From Bacteroidota bacterium (GTDB lineage: Bacteria; Bacteroidota; Bacteroidia; Chitinophagales; Saprospiraceae), in the NCBI GenBank assembly GCA_018222965.1, contig JAAEZH010000037.1, positions 1 to 52,118 on the forward strand: DNA of 52,118 bases, written 5' to 3'. Below the pieces are notes generated by a model, which searched no databases, was not told the DNA's origin, and was given only the letters and a program-made list of their open reading frames with translations. The position numbers and the translations under genes are program-made. This document shows, piece after piece, positions 40,101 through 48,131 of the stretch (position 1 is the stretch's first letter; each line of letters starts with the position of its first letter).

Positions 40101-40508
40101 ATGAAAAAGATTGAAGTAGTTGCGGCCGTCATTCTGAACGATAATCAGATTCTTTGCGTACAGAGACCGGAACACAAGCTCGACTATATCTCCAAAAAAT
40201 TTGAATTCCCTGGTGGTAAAATAGAAATAGGAGAATCTCAAAAAGAAGCCCTGGCAAGAGAGTTATTTGAGGAACTGGATATGAATGCAATTGTTGATGA
40301 GCATATCCTTACTGTAGAACACAAATACCCGGATTTTGAATTGACAATGCATGCCTTTTGGGTGCACGCCAATTCCAGAGAACTAAGCCTTAACGAACAT
40401 ATTTCCTTACAGTGGCTAGATAAAGACAAACTAAATGAAGTGGATTGGGCCGCGGCTGACATTCCGATTGTAGACAAATTAATGGCAATGGAATGGATGA
40501 CTTTATAA
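40101..40508 (+). CDS. Nudix hydrolase, MutT-like NTP pyrophosphohydrolase
   Basis: A 135-residue Nudix protein. The Nudix box begins at about residue 38: GKIEIGESQKEALARELFEE, that is G-x5-E-x7-R-E-x-x-E-E, all metal ligands present. The start VVAAVILNDNQILCVQRPE and the middle FWVHANSRELSLNEH match the MutT/8-oxo-dGTPase group, so it probably hydrolyses a (deoxy)nucleoside triphosphate. It overlaps the start of the giant helicase gene by 16 bases, so the two are translated together and probably work together. That arrangement suggests nucleotide pool cleaning or signal-nucleotide degradation coupled to the helicase. 87 bases separate it from the MBL gene, with only a GGTTGG simple repeat in between. 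Confidence 0.93.
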   Translation: MKKIEVVAAVILNDNQILCVQRPEHKLDYISKKFEFPGGKIEIGESQKEALARELFEELDMNAIVDEHILTVEHKYPDFELTMHAFWVHANSRELSLNEHISLQWLDKDKLNEVDWAAADIPIVDKLMAMEWMTL

Positions 40509-43500
40509 ACCAATTTAAAGGAAGCCTTCACACAGGCTTTATGGATAAAGATCTGGAGTCAGAACTACTCTACCAGCCAAAATTATTGGTAAACAGCAAA
40601 GACCCCAAAAAGAAAATCCTTTCGTCTCTCCTTAGAGAATTTCATACTTGTGAATCCTTTTTCATTTCAGTTGCTTTTGTCACCACAGGAGGAGTAGCAA
40701 CCATAATCAATGTCCTACAGGAACTAGAACAAAGAAACAAAAAGGGCAAAATTGTCGTATCTCAGTACTTGAATTTCACCGAACCGGAAGCGCTAAGAAG
40801 GCTCCTTCAATTCAAAAACATAGAATTAAGAATTGCAGTAAATGTCAATGCACACTCCAAAGGCTACTTGTTCAAAAAAGGCAATTATTTCAATTTAATA
40901 GTCGGTAGTAGCAACCTCACCCAATCTGCTCTTTCCAGCAACAAGGAATGGAACCTTCAAGTATCAGCGACGGAGAACAGTAAGATCATACAAAAGGTCT
41001 ATCAGGAATTTGAAAAAGATTTCGACACCGCTACAGTAGTAACAGAAGAATTTATCCGGGAATACGAAAAAAGCTATGAAAGAAAACGAATAGCGTTTTT
41101 CGATGTAAATCAAAAAATCACTCAACCTGTCCTGATTGAACCAAACCAAATGCAGGTCCGGGCACTGGAAAACCTTAGAGGACTTAGAAATAGTCAAAAA
41201 AACAAAGCTTTAATCATTTCTGCTACCGGAACCGGTAAAACCTACCTGAGTGCATTCGACGCAAAGTCGTTTAATCCAAATAAATTACTTTTTGTTGTCC
41301 ATCGACGAAATATTGCAGAGAGGGCAATGGATACATTCCAGAAAGTTTTTGGAGCCAAAAAAACAATGGGAATTTACTCTGGTAACCAGCGGGAAACAAA
41401 CAAAGATTTCCTATTCTCTACTGTCCAAACCATTTCAAAAGCAGAGCATTTAAACATTTTTGAGAAAGATCATTTTGATTACATCATCATCGATGAATCC
41501 CACCGGTCAGGTGCTCAATCCTATATAAACTTGATCGACTATTTTACTCCAAAGTTCCTGCTCGGAATGACGGCGACACCGGAACGAACCGATGGCAATG
41601 ACATCTTCAAATTATTCAATCACAACATTGCTTATGAAATAAGATTAAACCAGGCACTGGAAGAACAGATGCTTTGCCCCTTCCATTATTATGGCGTTTC
41701 CGACCTTTCCATAGATGAAGATGAACAGGATGATTTCAAAATTTTTAATCGCTTGACTTCCGTCGAAAGGGTAAACAAGATAATACGGACCTCCCGTTTT
41801 TACGGAACAGATAATGGTATTTGTCGTGGATTAATATTCACCTCAAAGGTCGAAGAAGCAAAGGAATTATCGAGAAAACTCAACGAGAAAGGGCTGAAAA
41901 CCGTCGCTTTAAGCGGAAGCAATACAGAACGGGAAAGAGCCCTCGCCATTGAGCAATTAGAATCCGACAACGAATCGGTGAGACTGGACTACATCCTTAC
42001 TGTTGATATTTTTAATGAAGGTATTGACATTCCCAAGGTCAATCAGATAATCATGTTGAGGCCAACCGAGTCTGCCATAATTTTTGTGCAACAATTGGGA
42101 AGGGGGCTTAGGAAAGTCGACTCAAAATCCTATTTGACCGTCATTGATTTTATCGGAAACCACAACAACAACTACCTAATTCCCGTCGCCCTCTACGGAG
42201 ATACTTCCTTCAACAAGGACAAGCTGAGAAAATTGCTATCTGACGGGAGTACCGATCTGCCGGGAGTATCAACCATCAACTTTGACAGAATTTCGAAAGA
42301 AAAAATATTCAAATCTATTGACTCTGCAAACATGCGTTTGCTCAAAGATTTGAAACAAGATTATCTCCTTCTAAAATATCGTCTCGGCAGAACGCCTCGG
42401 ATGATGGATTTTGTGGAAAGCAATGCACGGGATCCATTCTTATTTGTACAATACTCCAAGTCTTTTTACAATTTCGTTGTCAAGGTAGATAGTGAATTTG
42501 AACCAAGCCTTTCCAAAGAGTTAACTGAATTGCTAAATCTTTTCTCCCTTGAAATTAACAACGGGAAGCGCATTGAAGAATCCCTCATCCTGAAAGATCT
42601 CCTAGAAAAAAAGGAGATTAATATTTCGGACTTCAAGCAAGAGATTGCAACAATCTATGGCTACCAGTTCACAGACGAAACTCTAGACTCTGTCATAACC
42701 AACCTGAATTTCGTTTTTGTAAAAAAGACAAAGAACATAGTTGTAAGACAAAACGGCACCCTAAAAGCGCATCCTGAATTTGCCAGCTATATTGACAACG
42801 AAACATTTAGAGAATTCCTAACCGATTCCACCGAGTATTCGATAGCCTCCTTCAATAGTTCATTCTCCAAACCCTTATTTAATGATGGTTTTATCCTCTA
42901 TCAAAAGTACAGCCGAAAGGATGTTTGCCGGATACTTAACTGGGACAAAGACCTAAGCAGCACAGTTTACGGTTACAGAACCAACAAAAATGCAACCCCC
43001 TGTTTTGTAACCTATCACAAAGCGGATCATATTGAAGACTCGATAAAGTACAATGACCATTTCATTTCTCCATCCGTTTTTGCCTGGGAGTCCAGATCAA
43101 ACAGAAAGATCGACAGTTCGGAAATTCAAAAGGTCATTCATTCTGATCGTATCCTCTTATTCATCAAAAAGGAAGACTCAGAGGGAACAGAGTTTTACTT
43201 TATGGGGAATGTCTCCATTATTCCCGACTCTATTCAACAAGACGAAATGCCGGACACAGGACAGCCGGTCGTTCATTTCAAGTTCAAACTAAGCGAGCCT
43301 GTTCCGGAAAGCCTATACAGCTACATCATCGACAGAGACCAGGAAGTTCCTGCCGAGCTAAACGACACCATAGAGAAGGAAACCAAAACAGAACCTCAGA
43401 AAACACCGATATTCAAAATCCCTCTTTACGATCTACATGCAGCAGCAGGTTCCTTTAGTGAAATGCAAACATCTAAGGAATTCACCCAAATTAATGTTCC

Positions 43501-43852
43501 GGAAAAGTATGCCAAGGAAGGATATTTCGCATTCAAAGTAATCGGAGAGTCTATGAACCGGCGCATACCAAACGGTGCTACCTGCATCTTCAAACAGCCA
43601 GTAATTGGAAGCAGAAACGGGAAAATCTTATTGGTCGAATATTTCAACAAACAGGATGCAGATTTAAACTCTCATTTTACCGTAAAAACCTACGCAAGCA
43701 CAAAAACACAAGATGAAACCGGCTGGCAACACGAAAAAATCATCCTAAAGCCTAACTCCTTTGATCCCAGTTACCAGGACATCATCATCACCCGTGAAGC
43801 CCTGGCAGATAATCAGTTTCATGTAGTTGGGGAGTTTGTAGCGATTCTATGA
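40493..43852 (+). CDS. PLD-nuclease / SF2 helicase / DUF3427 protein with C-terminal LexA-like S24 autoprotease
   Basis: A 1119-residue fusion. (1) PLD-like domain, about 40-190: AHSKGYLFKKG gives the H-x-K pair and IVGSSNLTQSAL the G-S-x-N. (2) SF2 helicase, about 215-580: Walker A ATGTGKTYL at about 243-250, DESH near 333, GMTATPERTD as motif III, and QQLGRGLRKVD as motif VI. (3) DUF3427-like region, about 600-930. (4) S24 peptidase at the C terminus: IGESMNRRIPNGATC places Ser1020, FTVKTYAS places Lys1065, and the Ala-Gly pair of LHAAAGSF is 985-986. From G986 to S1020 is 34 residues, as from the LexA cleavage-site Gly85 to Ser119. A self-cleaving switch on a nuclease-helicase effector is therefore likely. 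The gene is AT-rich relative to the window. Start: ATG inside the Nudix stop region. Confidence 0.85.
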   Translation: MDDFINQFKGSLHTGFMDKDLESELLYQPKLLVNSKDPKKKILSSLLREFHTCESFFISVAFVTTGGVATIINVLQELEQRNKKGKIVVSQYLNFTEPEALRRLLQFKNIELRIAVNVNAHSKGYLFKKGNYFNLIVGSSNLTQSALSSNKEWNLQVSATENSKIIQKVYQEFEKDFDTATVVTEEFIREYEKSYERKRIAFFDVNQKITQPVLIEPNQMQVRALENLRGLRNSQKNKALIISATGTGKTYLSAFDAKSFNPNKLLFVVHRRNIAERAMDTFQKVFGAKKTMGIYSGNQRETNKDFLFSTVQTISKAEHLNIFEKDHFDYIIIDESHRSGAQSYINLIDYFTPKFLLGMTATPERTDGNDIFKLFNHNIAYEIRLNQALEEQMLCPFHYYGVSDLSIDEDEQDDFKIFNRLTSVERVNKIIRTSRFYGTDNGICRGLIFTSKVEEAKELSRKLNEKGLKTVALSGSNTERERALAIEQLESDNESVRLDYILTVDIFNEGIDIPKVNQIIMLRPTESAIIFVQQLGRGLRKVDSKSYLTVIDFIGNHNNNYLIPVALYGDTSFNKDKLRKLLSDGSTDLPGVSTINFDRISKEKIFKSIDSANMRLLKDLKQDYLLLKYRLGRTPRMMDFVESNARDPFLFVQYSKSFYNFVVKVDSEFEPSLSKELTELLNLFSLEINNGKRIEESLILKDLLEKKEINISDFKQEIATIYGYQFTDETLDSVITNLNFVFVKKTKNIVVRQNGTLKAHPEFASYIDNETFREFLTDSTEYSIASFNSSFSKPLFNDGFILYQKYSRKDVCRILNWDKDLSSTVYGYRTNKNATPCFVTYHKADHIEDSIKYNDHFISPSVFAWESRSNRKIDSSEIQKVIHSDRILLFIKKEDSEGTEFYFMGNVSIIPDSIQQDEMPDTGQPVVHFKFKLSEPVPESLYSYIIDRDQEVPAELNDTIEKETKTEPQKTPIFKIPLYDLHAAAGSFSEMQTSKEFTQINVPEKYAKEGYFAFKVIGESMNRRIPNGATCIFKQPVIGSRNGKILLVEYFNKQDADLNSHFTVKTYASTKTQDETGWQHEKIILKPNSFDPSYQDIIITREALADNQFHVVGEFVAIL

Positions 43853-44061
43853 AGCTATTAATTAAAAATCTGAATCTAGCCAATCAACCCCTTACTAGAC
43901 AATACAAAGAAAATTGGATTCAAAGGTTTTCTCCAAGGACTAAAGTAAATCAATAAGAAATTTTTATTTTTAGAAATCCTGCTTCTTAATAAACGTATTT
44001 CATTTTAGATCAACAAGAATAGTGCTCCAGAAATCGTTTGAATTAGTACAAATAATACAAA
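43853..44061. other. AT-rich gap, no gene seen
   Basis: 209 bases between the helicase and the PLD/HTH gene. It contains AAATCCTGCTTCT (43975-43987), a short word that recurs near 46656 and 48031. No terminator with a T tract is convincing. It is probably the promoter region of the next gene; ATCGTTTG (44031-44038) is close to a -7 element. Confidence 0.4.
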
Positions 44062-44793
44062 ATGGCAAAATTTTTAAATACTACAGGTGTATCATACCAT
44101 TTGGAAGAACTCATTAAAAACACAAATGACAGATTAATCCTCATAAGTCCATACCTTCAGTTCCATAAAAGGATTAAAGATCACTTAGAAAACTTAAACA
44201 TCCAAAAGAGAGACATTCGGATTATATACCGAGAAAACAAACTACAAGTAGAAGAAAGTAATTGGCTTGAAAGTCAAATAGGAATTAGAACAAGCATCTG
44301 TAATTCACTTCACGCAAAATGTTATTTAAATGAAAATGAAGCCATCGTTACTTCGATGAATTTATATTCATTTTCTCAGCAAAACAATGATGAAATGGGA
44401 ATTCATGTAACCAAAGCAGATGACTCAGAGTTATATAATGACATTTTCAATGAAGTTCAACGGCTTTTAACTATTAGTGAGGAAATAAGAATATCCGTAA
44501 AGAAAGTTGAAAAAGAAGTAGAAAAAAAACCAACTCAACCAGTTCAAAAAATCCCAAACAGAATAAACACTTCCAACTCAAAGCTCCTTACAACTAAGGA
44601 GCTTTCCAAACAAACAGGATTGAGCAGCCGCAATGTGAATAGCTGGTTGACTGACAATAACTTAATGTATAAGAAAGATGGTGATTGGATCATAACTAAT
44701 CGTGGCAAAGAACTTGGTGGTATTGAAAAAAAAGGCCAGTATGGCCAATTTATCGTTTGGCCAGAAGAGATTATGAATCAATTAAAAAAATAA
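44062..44793 (+). CDS. Single-HKD PLD-like protein with C-terminal HTH region
   Basis: A 243-residue cytosolic protein. N-terminal PLD fold (1 to about 135): LISPYLQFHKRIKDHL, then the single catalytic motif SLHAKCYLNENEAIVTSMNL (H-x-K, then S-M-N). One motif per chain implies a dimer. A charged linker rich in Lys, Glu and Pro follows (about 148-175). The C-terminal part LLTTKELSKQTGLSSRNVNSW and LTDNNLMYKKDGDWIITNRG looks like an HTH of the phage-antirepressor type, ending KKGQYGQFIVWPEEIM. AT content is high and codon use differs from the housekeeping genes, so transfer is likely. It may be a nuclease or a DNA-bound regulator, with defence a likely context given its neighbour. Confidence 0.75.
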   Translation: MAKFLNTTGVSYHLEELIKNTNDRLILISPYLQFHKRIKDHLENLNIQKRDIRIIYRENKLQVEESNWLESQIGIRTSICNSLHAKCYLNENEAIVTSMNLYSFSQQNNDEMGIHVTKADDSELYNDIFNEVQRLLTISEEIRISVKKVEKEVEKKPTQPVQKIPNRINTSNSKLLTTKELSKQTGLSSRNVNSWLTDNNLMYKKDGDWIITNRGKELGGIEKKGQYGQFIVWPEEIMNQLKK

Positions 44794-44990
44794 ACGGATT
44801 GCAAGAGCTGCAGTCGGTTTTGGATTGAACCCTGGTACAATAAATTGATCCTAAGCATCCAATAAGATCGTATCGTAACAGGTTAAAATTTATAATAATT
44901 CACCTCAAACCCTATATCCATTCAAACTCTTCAAAAATCCAATTTTTAACTGCCAATTAATCAATCAAACCTCTTTCAAAATATCCACTT

Positions 44991-45200
44991 TCTGTATTTT
45001 AAGTCCACAATTTATGCCAACGACGAAGTAGCTTGGGCCACTTCATGTACGGCATTCCCCCAACCAACCAGAAAACAAAATGCCAAAAACCCTACACCTC
45101 CTACTCTCCCTCCCCTCAACAGCCCAAACATTCGTAAACGAAACCAACCGATGGCACAATGCCGATTGTTGCTTCAATTTTGGAAACGGGATGATTAACC
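44991..45200 (+). repeat. Upstream copy of a direct duplication (promoter plus gene start)
   Basis: Bases 44991-45200 match 45501-45710: TCTGTAnTTTAAGTCCACAA, then TGCCAACGACGAA, AGCTTGGGCCA, TTCATGTACGGCATTCC, and then the start of the coding part. Divergence is small upstream and larger after about 45185. Before it, 44794-44990 has no gene or clear structure. Confidence 0.88.
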
Positions 45201-45238
45201 ATGAAGTTGTATATACCGGAGAGCGTCCGACCTTCTAG
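45080..45238 (+). pseudogene. Truncated duplicate of the 45589 T9SS gene
   Basis: A 52-codon frame starting MPKTLHLLLSLPSTAQTFVN and sharing NETNRWHNA-(D/N)-CCFNF with the intact gene at 45589. It ends at TAG 45236-45238 after a junction near GNGMINHEV, where similarity is lost. Only the signal peptide and about 20 mature residues remain; five residues of the signal core are deleted. Without the sorting domain it cannot be a T9SS substrate. It could still be exported as a small peptide, but decay is the simpler view. The bases after it (to 45500) are AT-rich with no gene; GGCAAATATTTTT recurs at 45382 and 45413. Confidence 0.8.
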
Positions 45239-45500
45239 TTTCGGACCACCTGACCCCATGTAGATAACTCACCCTAAAAGCTGAATTAAGTGCAATTACC
45301 CGTCAGCGTCTATCAGGCAAGAATTTACGATTAAAGAAGTCAAACCCTGGTTGCAAAAACCAACAAAAAAAGGTGTCGAATGGCAAATATTTTTCAACAT
45401 AAAACGCATTTCGGCAAATATTTTCTATTATAAACTAGGTTATTAGATATTTAGACTACCCATTAACCGTCACCCACCCGACCATACCAATCCCCGATTT

Positions 45501-45710
45501 TCTGTACTTTAAGTCCACAATTATGCCAACGACGAATTAGCTTGGGCCAATTCATGTACGGCATTCCTCCCACCAAACAGAAAACAAAATGCCAAAACTC
45601 CTACTCCTCCTCACCACCGCCCTCCTACTCTCCCTCCCATCAACAGCCCAAACATTCGTAAACGAAACCAACCGATGGCACAATGCCAATTGTTGCTTCA
45701 ATTTCAGTAG
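45501..45710 (+). repeat. Downstream copy of the direct duplication
   Basis: It carries the 88 bases before the ATG at 45589 and about 120 bases of its coding region. Conservation of the non-coding part suggests it contains the promoter, but I found no clean TAnnTTTG element. Confidence 0.85.
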
Positions 45711-46476
45711 TGGCATGATTACCTGTCAGACAAAAGCCTATAAGTTTGATGGGGAAATAGAAATCGACGGGAAGCTGTACCGGGAGTTGCTGGAAAATGA
45801 AATCACCGACACGACAGTCTTTACGGGTACAGGCGATTTCTACCGCGAACAAGACAACAAGGTCTACCTCAGACCACTAAATAGCCCCGATGAATATCTG
45901 ATTTATGACTTTACCCTCGAAGATGGAGATACCATTCTGCTGGAATATGGGTTTAGCATGCTCGAACTAGAGGTTCTTGAATTGGATTCCATCTACCTAA
46001 ACTCCGGTGAAGCACGAAAACGATGGACGCTAAAACGAACAAACAATACCTCCGGAAGTGAAGCCACCATCATCGAAGGTATTGGTAGCACCTACTCTCC
46101 GCTCAGCCCAATCAATATGTTTAGCCTGGATTGCTGGAACGAACACCGCTGCTATTACGTCAATGATATTTTAGAATTCTATGCCGATGCCGGAGATTGT
46201 ACCTTATTTACAGTCAACACCGCCTCTATTCAAAATCGAAACCCACCTACCGTATTCCCTAATCCTGTTTCGAGTAGCATACATATTGAGTTACCCGACC
46301 ACACCACCAATCTCCAGGTCGAATTAAGAGACCTGCAAGGTAGAATAGTTCTCCAAAGACAGCGTTTAAATCAGGACAACACGCTTAATCTTGAGCAACT
46401 GCCCAAGGGAGTTTATTTCCTGATTCTTTTCGAGAACAGTAAAAATATAGATACGGTTAAAGTGGTTAAGATTTAG
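45589..46476 (+). CDS. T9SS-secreted protein of unknown function
   Basis: A 295-residue protein. Signal peptide MPKLLLLLTTALLLSLPSTA with cleavage before QTFVN. The N-terminal region has two pairs of Cys (NCCFNF and DCWNEHRCYY), likely disulfides. A T9SS sorting domain fills the end (about 220-295: TVFPNPVSSSIHIEL, VELRDLQGRIVLQ, LPKGVYFLILFEN, VKVVKI). The middle is a beta-rich domain (YKFDGEIEIDGKLYRELLEN) of a kind often found in secreted Bacteroidota proteins, with no enzyme motif. A duplicate start lies upstream, and a dispersed repeat begins four bases after the stop. Confidence 0.8.
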   Translation: MPKLLLLLTTALLLSLPSTAQTFVNETNRWHNANCCFNFSSGMITCQTKAYKFDGEIEIDGKLYRELLENEITDTTVFTGTGDFYREQDNKVYLRPLNSPDEYLIYDFTLEDGDTILLEYGFSMLELEVLELDSIYLNSGEARKRWTLKRTNNTSGSEATIIEGIGSTYSPLSPINMFSLDCWNEHRCYYVNDILEFYADAGDCTLFTVNTASIQNRNPPTVFPNPVSSSIHIELPDHTTNLQVELRDLQGRIVLQRQRLNQDNTLNLEQLPKGVYFLILFENSKNIDTVKVVKI

Positions 46477-46480
46477 TGGG

Positions 46481-46521
46481 GTTTCTCGCAGATTTCGCAG
46501 GTTCGCCATTGGCGAATCGCT
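46481..46521 (+). repeat. GTTTCTCGCAG repeat, copy 1 (short)
   Basis: 41 bases including the palindrome TTCGCCATTGGCGAA. The full form occurs at 47770-47858 and 49277-49375. The rest of the 46477-46778 gap is built of fragments: a 16-base palindrome CCCAATAGCTATTGGG (46565-46580), TTTTACATTT runs, and hairpin CCCTCCC-x7-GGGAGGG (46688-46708). Confidence 0.85.
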
Positions 46522-46743
46522 TACGTCATAGCAAACCAACCAACCAGCTAACAGACCAACTTACCCCAATAGCTATTGGGATCACACAGAGAAGGAGAGA
46601 AGGGGGGAAATACTTTTACATTTTACATTTTTCGGTTTTGAGTTTCACATTTCAAATCCTGCTTCTAACAAGTACACGCAACACCTTCCCTCCCGCTCAG
46701 AGGGAGGGACCGAGGGAGGGAGAAAACAATTTACCCCCGAGTT

Positions 46744-46779
46744 AAACGCATTAAACGTGTCAAACGAATAAAACGATCA
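46744..46779 (+). repeat. Nonamer array abutting the 46779 start codon
   Basis: AAACGCATT, AAACGTGTC, AAACGAATA and AAACGATCA in 9-base register. The last unit runs into the ATG at 46779, so the start codon itself lies at the edge of the array. Confidence 0.85.
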
Positions 46780-47765
46780 TGCCCAAACTCCTTTCATTCA
46801 TATTACTGCTTTTCCCCACCACCCTCCAGGCTCAACCCAATCCGCAACTCGGCTACCCATCCCGCATAGAAACCATCACCGAACAACTAAAAACAGATTC
46901 CCTCAATTATAATCTGATCTGGGAACGACTGGAGATGCAGGTCAATCTATTGGGCAATTTCCCACCCAATAATCAGATATATCAGTATACGGTTGACTCT
47001 GGTCGACTGGAGGCAAGGCAAGCATATTATGCCGACTTGCGACGGGATTTTAACAAGCTGTACGAAAATGCAATCCTGCCCAAAAAATACGAGATCGTCG
47101 AGGAAGGAGACTTTTACCTCAATCGCATGTTTTTCCATTTTAATACCCACGAAATAGATAAAGCCATTGCAGACGGAATCTATTTGCGAGACTCCGCTTC
47201 CTATTCCAAATACTCCGAACGAGGAGACTACTACAACGACTGGGCTTTGTTTTCCTTATTCAATTTCTACATCCTGAAAGACAATTTTGAAAAGGCACTT
47301 CAGGCAGTCGATTCCTCCCTCGAAAAACACAAGATCGCCGACCCAAAAATCTATTACAGCACACATGGCAGCTTCCTGAATTTTAGGTATAAAGTCGAAT
47401 TACTGGATCACTACAACAAAGAAGAAGCACTTATCATTTTCCTAAAGCAGATCTGCCGGGAGCACTTTGAGTGGTATTTCGAAAAAGCCAAATACAAAGA
47501 TGCCAAACGAGATACCTGGAGTCTCTCCGAAAATGAATATTACACCAGCAAAGACAGCTATCTGTTTTATATGAACAGCGCCAAAGACAAAAGCTTCCAG
47601 CTCCTCAAACTACTCACAGAATATTTGGATAAATACACCCATCCCGACTATGCCAAATACCAGGCGATTTACGATAAGGTTTATTTCAAAAGGAATAAAT
47701 ACTACGAGACGATAGATCCGGATATCAGCGATGAGGATTTGAGAATATTGGTATCACGGATGTAG
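46779..47765 (+). CDS. Exported helical protein, unknown function
   Basis: A 328-residue protein with signal peptide MPKLLSFILLLFPTTLQA, cleaved before QPNPQLGYPSR. The rest is almost all helical with many Tyr, Lys and Glu. Helical pairs such as DYYNDWALFSLFNFYILKDN and FEKALQAVDSSLEKHKIADP recall a TPR. No sorting domain or lipobox is seen, so it is likely periplasmic. I do not recognise the family. It starts inside a nonamer array and is followed five bases after the stop by a dispersed repeat. Confidence 0.65.
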   Translation: MPKLLSFILLLFPTTLQAQPNPQLGYPSRIETITEQLKTDSLNYNLIWERLEMQVNLLGNFPPNNQIYQYTVDSGRLEARQAYYADLRRDFNKLYENAILPKKYEIVEEGDFYLNRMFFHFNTHEIDKAIADGIYLRDSASYSKYSERGDYYNDWALFSLFNFYILKDNFEKALQAVDSSLEKHKIADPKIYYSTHGSFLNFRYKVELLDHYNKEEALIIFLKQICREHFEWYFEKAKYKDAKRDTWSLSENEYYTSKDSYLFYMNSAKDKSFQLLKLLTEYLDKYTHPDYAKYQAIYDKVYFKRNKYYETIDPDISDEDLRILVSRM

Positions 47766-47769
47766 GTTG

Positions 47770-47858
47770 GTTTCTCGCAGATTTCGCAGGTTCGCCATTG
47801 GCGAATCGCTGATGGTGCTGTCTTGCACGTGTAAAACGTATTAAACGCATCAAACGAT
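47770..47858 (+). repeat. GTTTCTCGCAG repeat, copy 2, with nonamer tail
   Basis: It contains TTCGCCATTGGCGAA, GATGGTGCTGTCTTGCACGTG and three nonamers (AAACGTATT, AAACGCATC, AAACGATTA from 47834). The rest of the gap to 48131 holds hairpin GTTCGC-GGA-GCGAAC (47879-47893) and inverted repeat AATCACT/AGTGATT (48065-48071, 48088-48094) in front of the ATPase gene. No gene is seen. Confidence 0.85.
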
Positions 47859-48131
47859 TATCCCACACAGAGAAGGAGGTTCGCGGAGCGAACAGGGGTG
47901 TATTATTTTTGCACTTCTTTTTGTCTGAAACAGAATTTTCCGAATTTCTGAATTTTCAGGATGGCTTCCTGCCTTCATTCGATATTATCCATCCCAAGCG
48001 AGTTATAAATTCTGACCTTCTAAAATTCTGCAAATCCTGCTTCTGACAAGTACTCGCAAAACATAATCACTAAAAACCATAACAATAAGTGATTACAGTC
48101 ATGAATCATTACTACTTTACACCTAAAATCC

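Noticed and set aside
44062-44793. Prophage regulator, from the antirepressor-like HTH
   Set aside because: No other phage gene lies near; the PLD domain and neighbouring genes fit a defence island better.
45382-45426. Direct repeat GGCAAATATTTTT as an operator pair
   Set aside because: Two copies 31 bases apart in AT-rich DNA are weak evidence, and no nearby promoter was found.
45239-45500. Insertion-sequence remnant after the truncated T9SS frame
   Set aside because: GTCCGA/TCGGAC and AT-rich DNA are present, but there is no transposase fragment or terminal inverted repeat pair that I can recognise.
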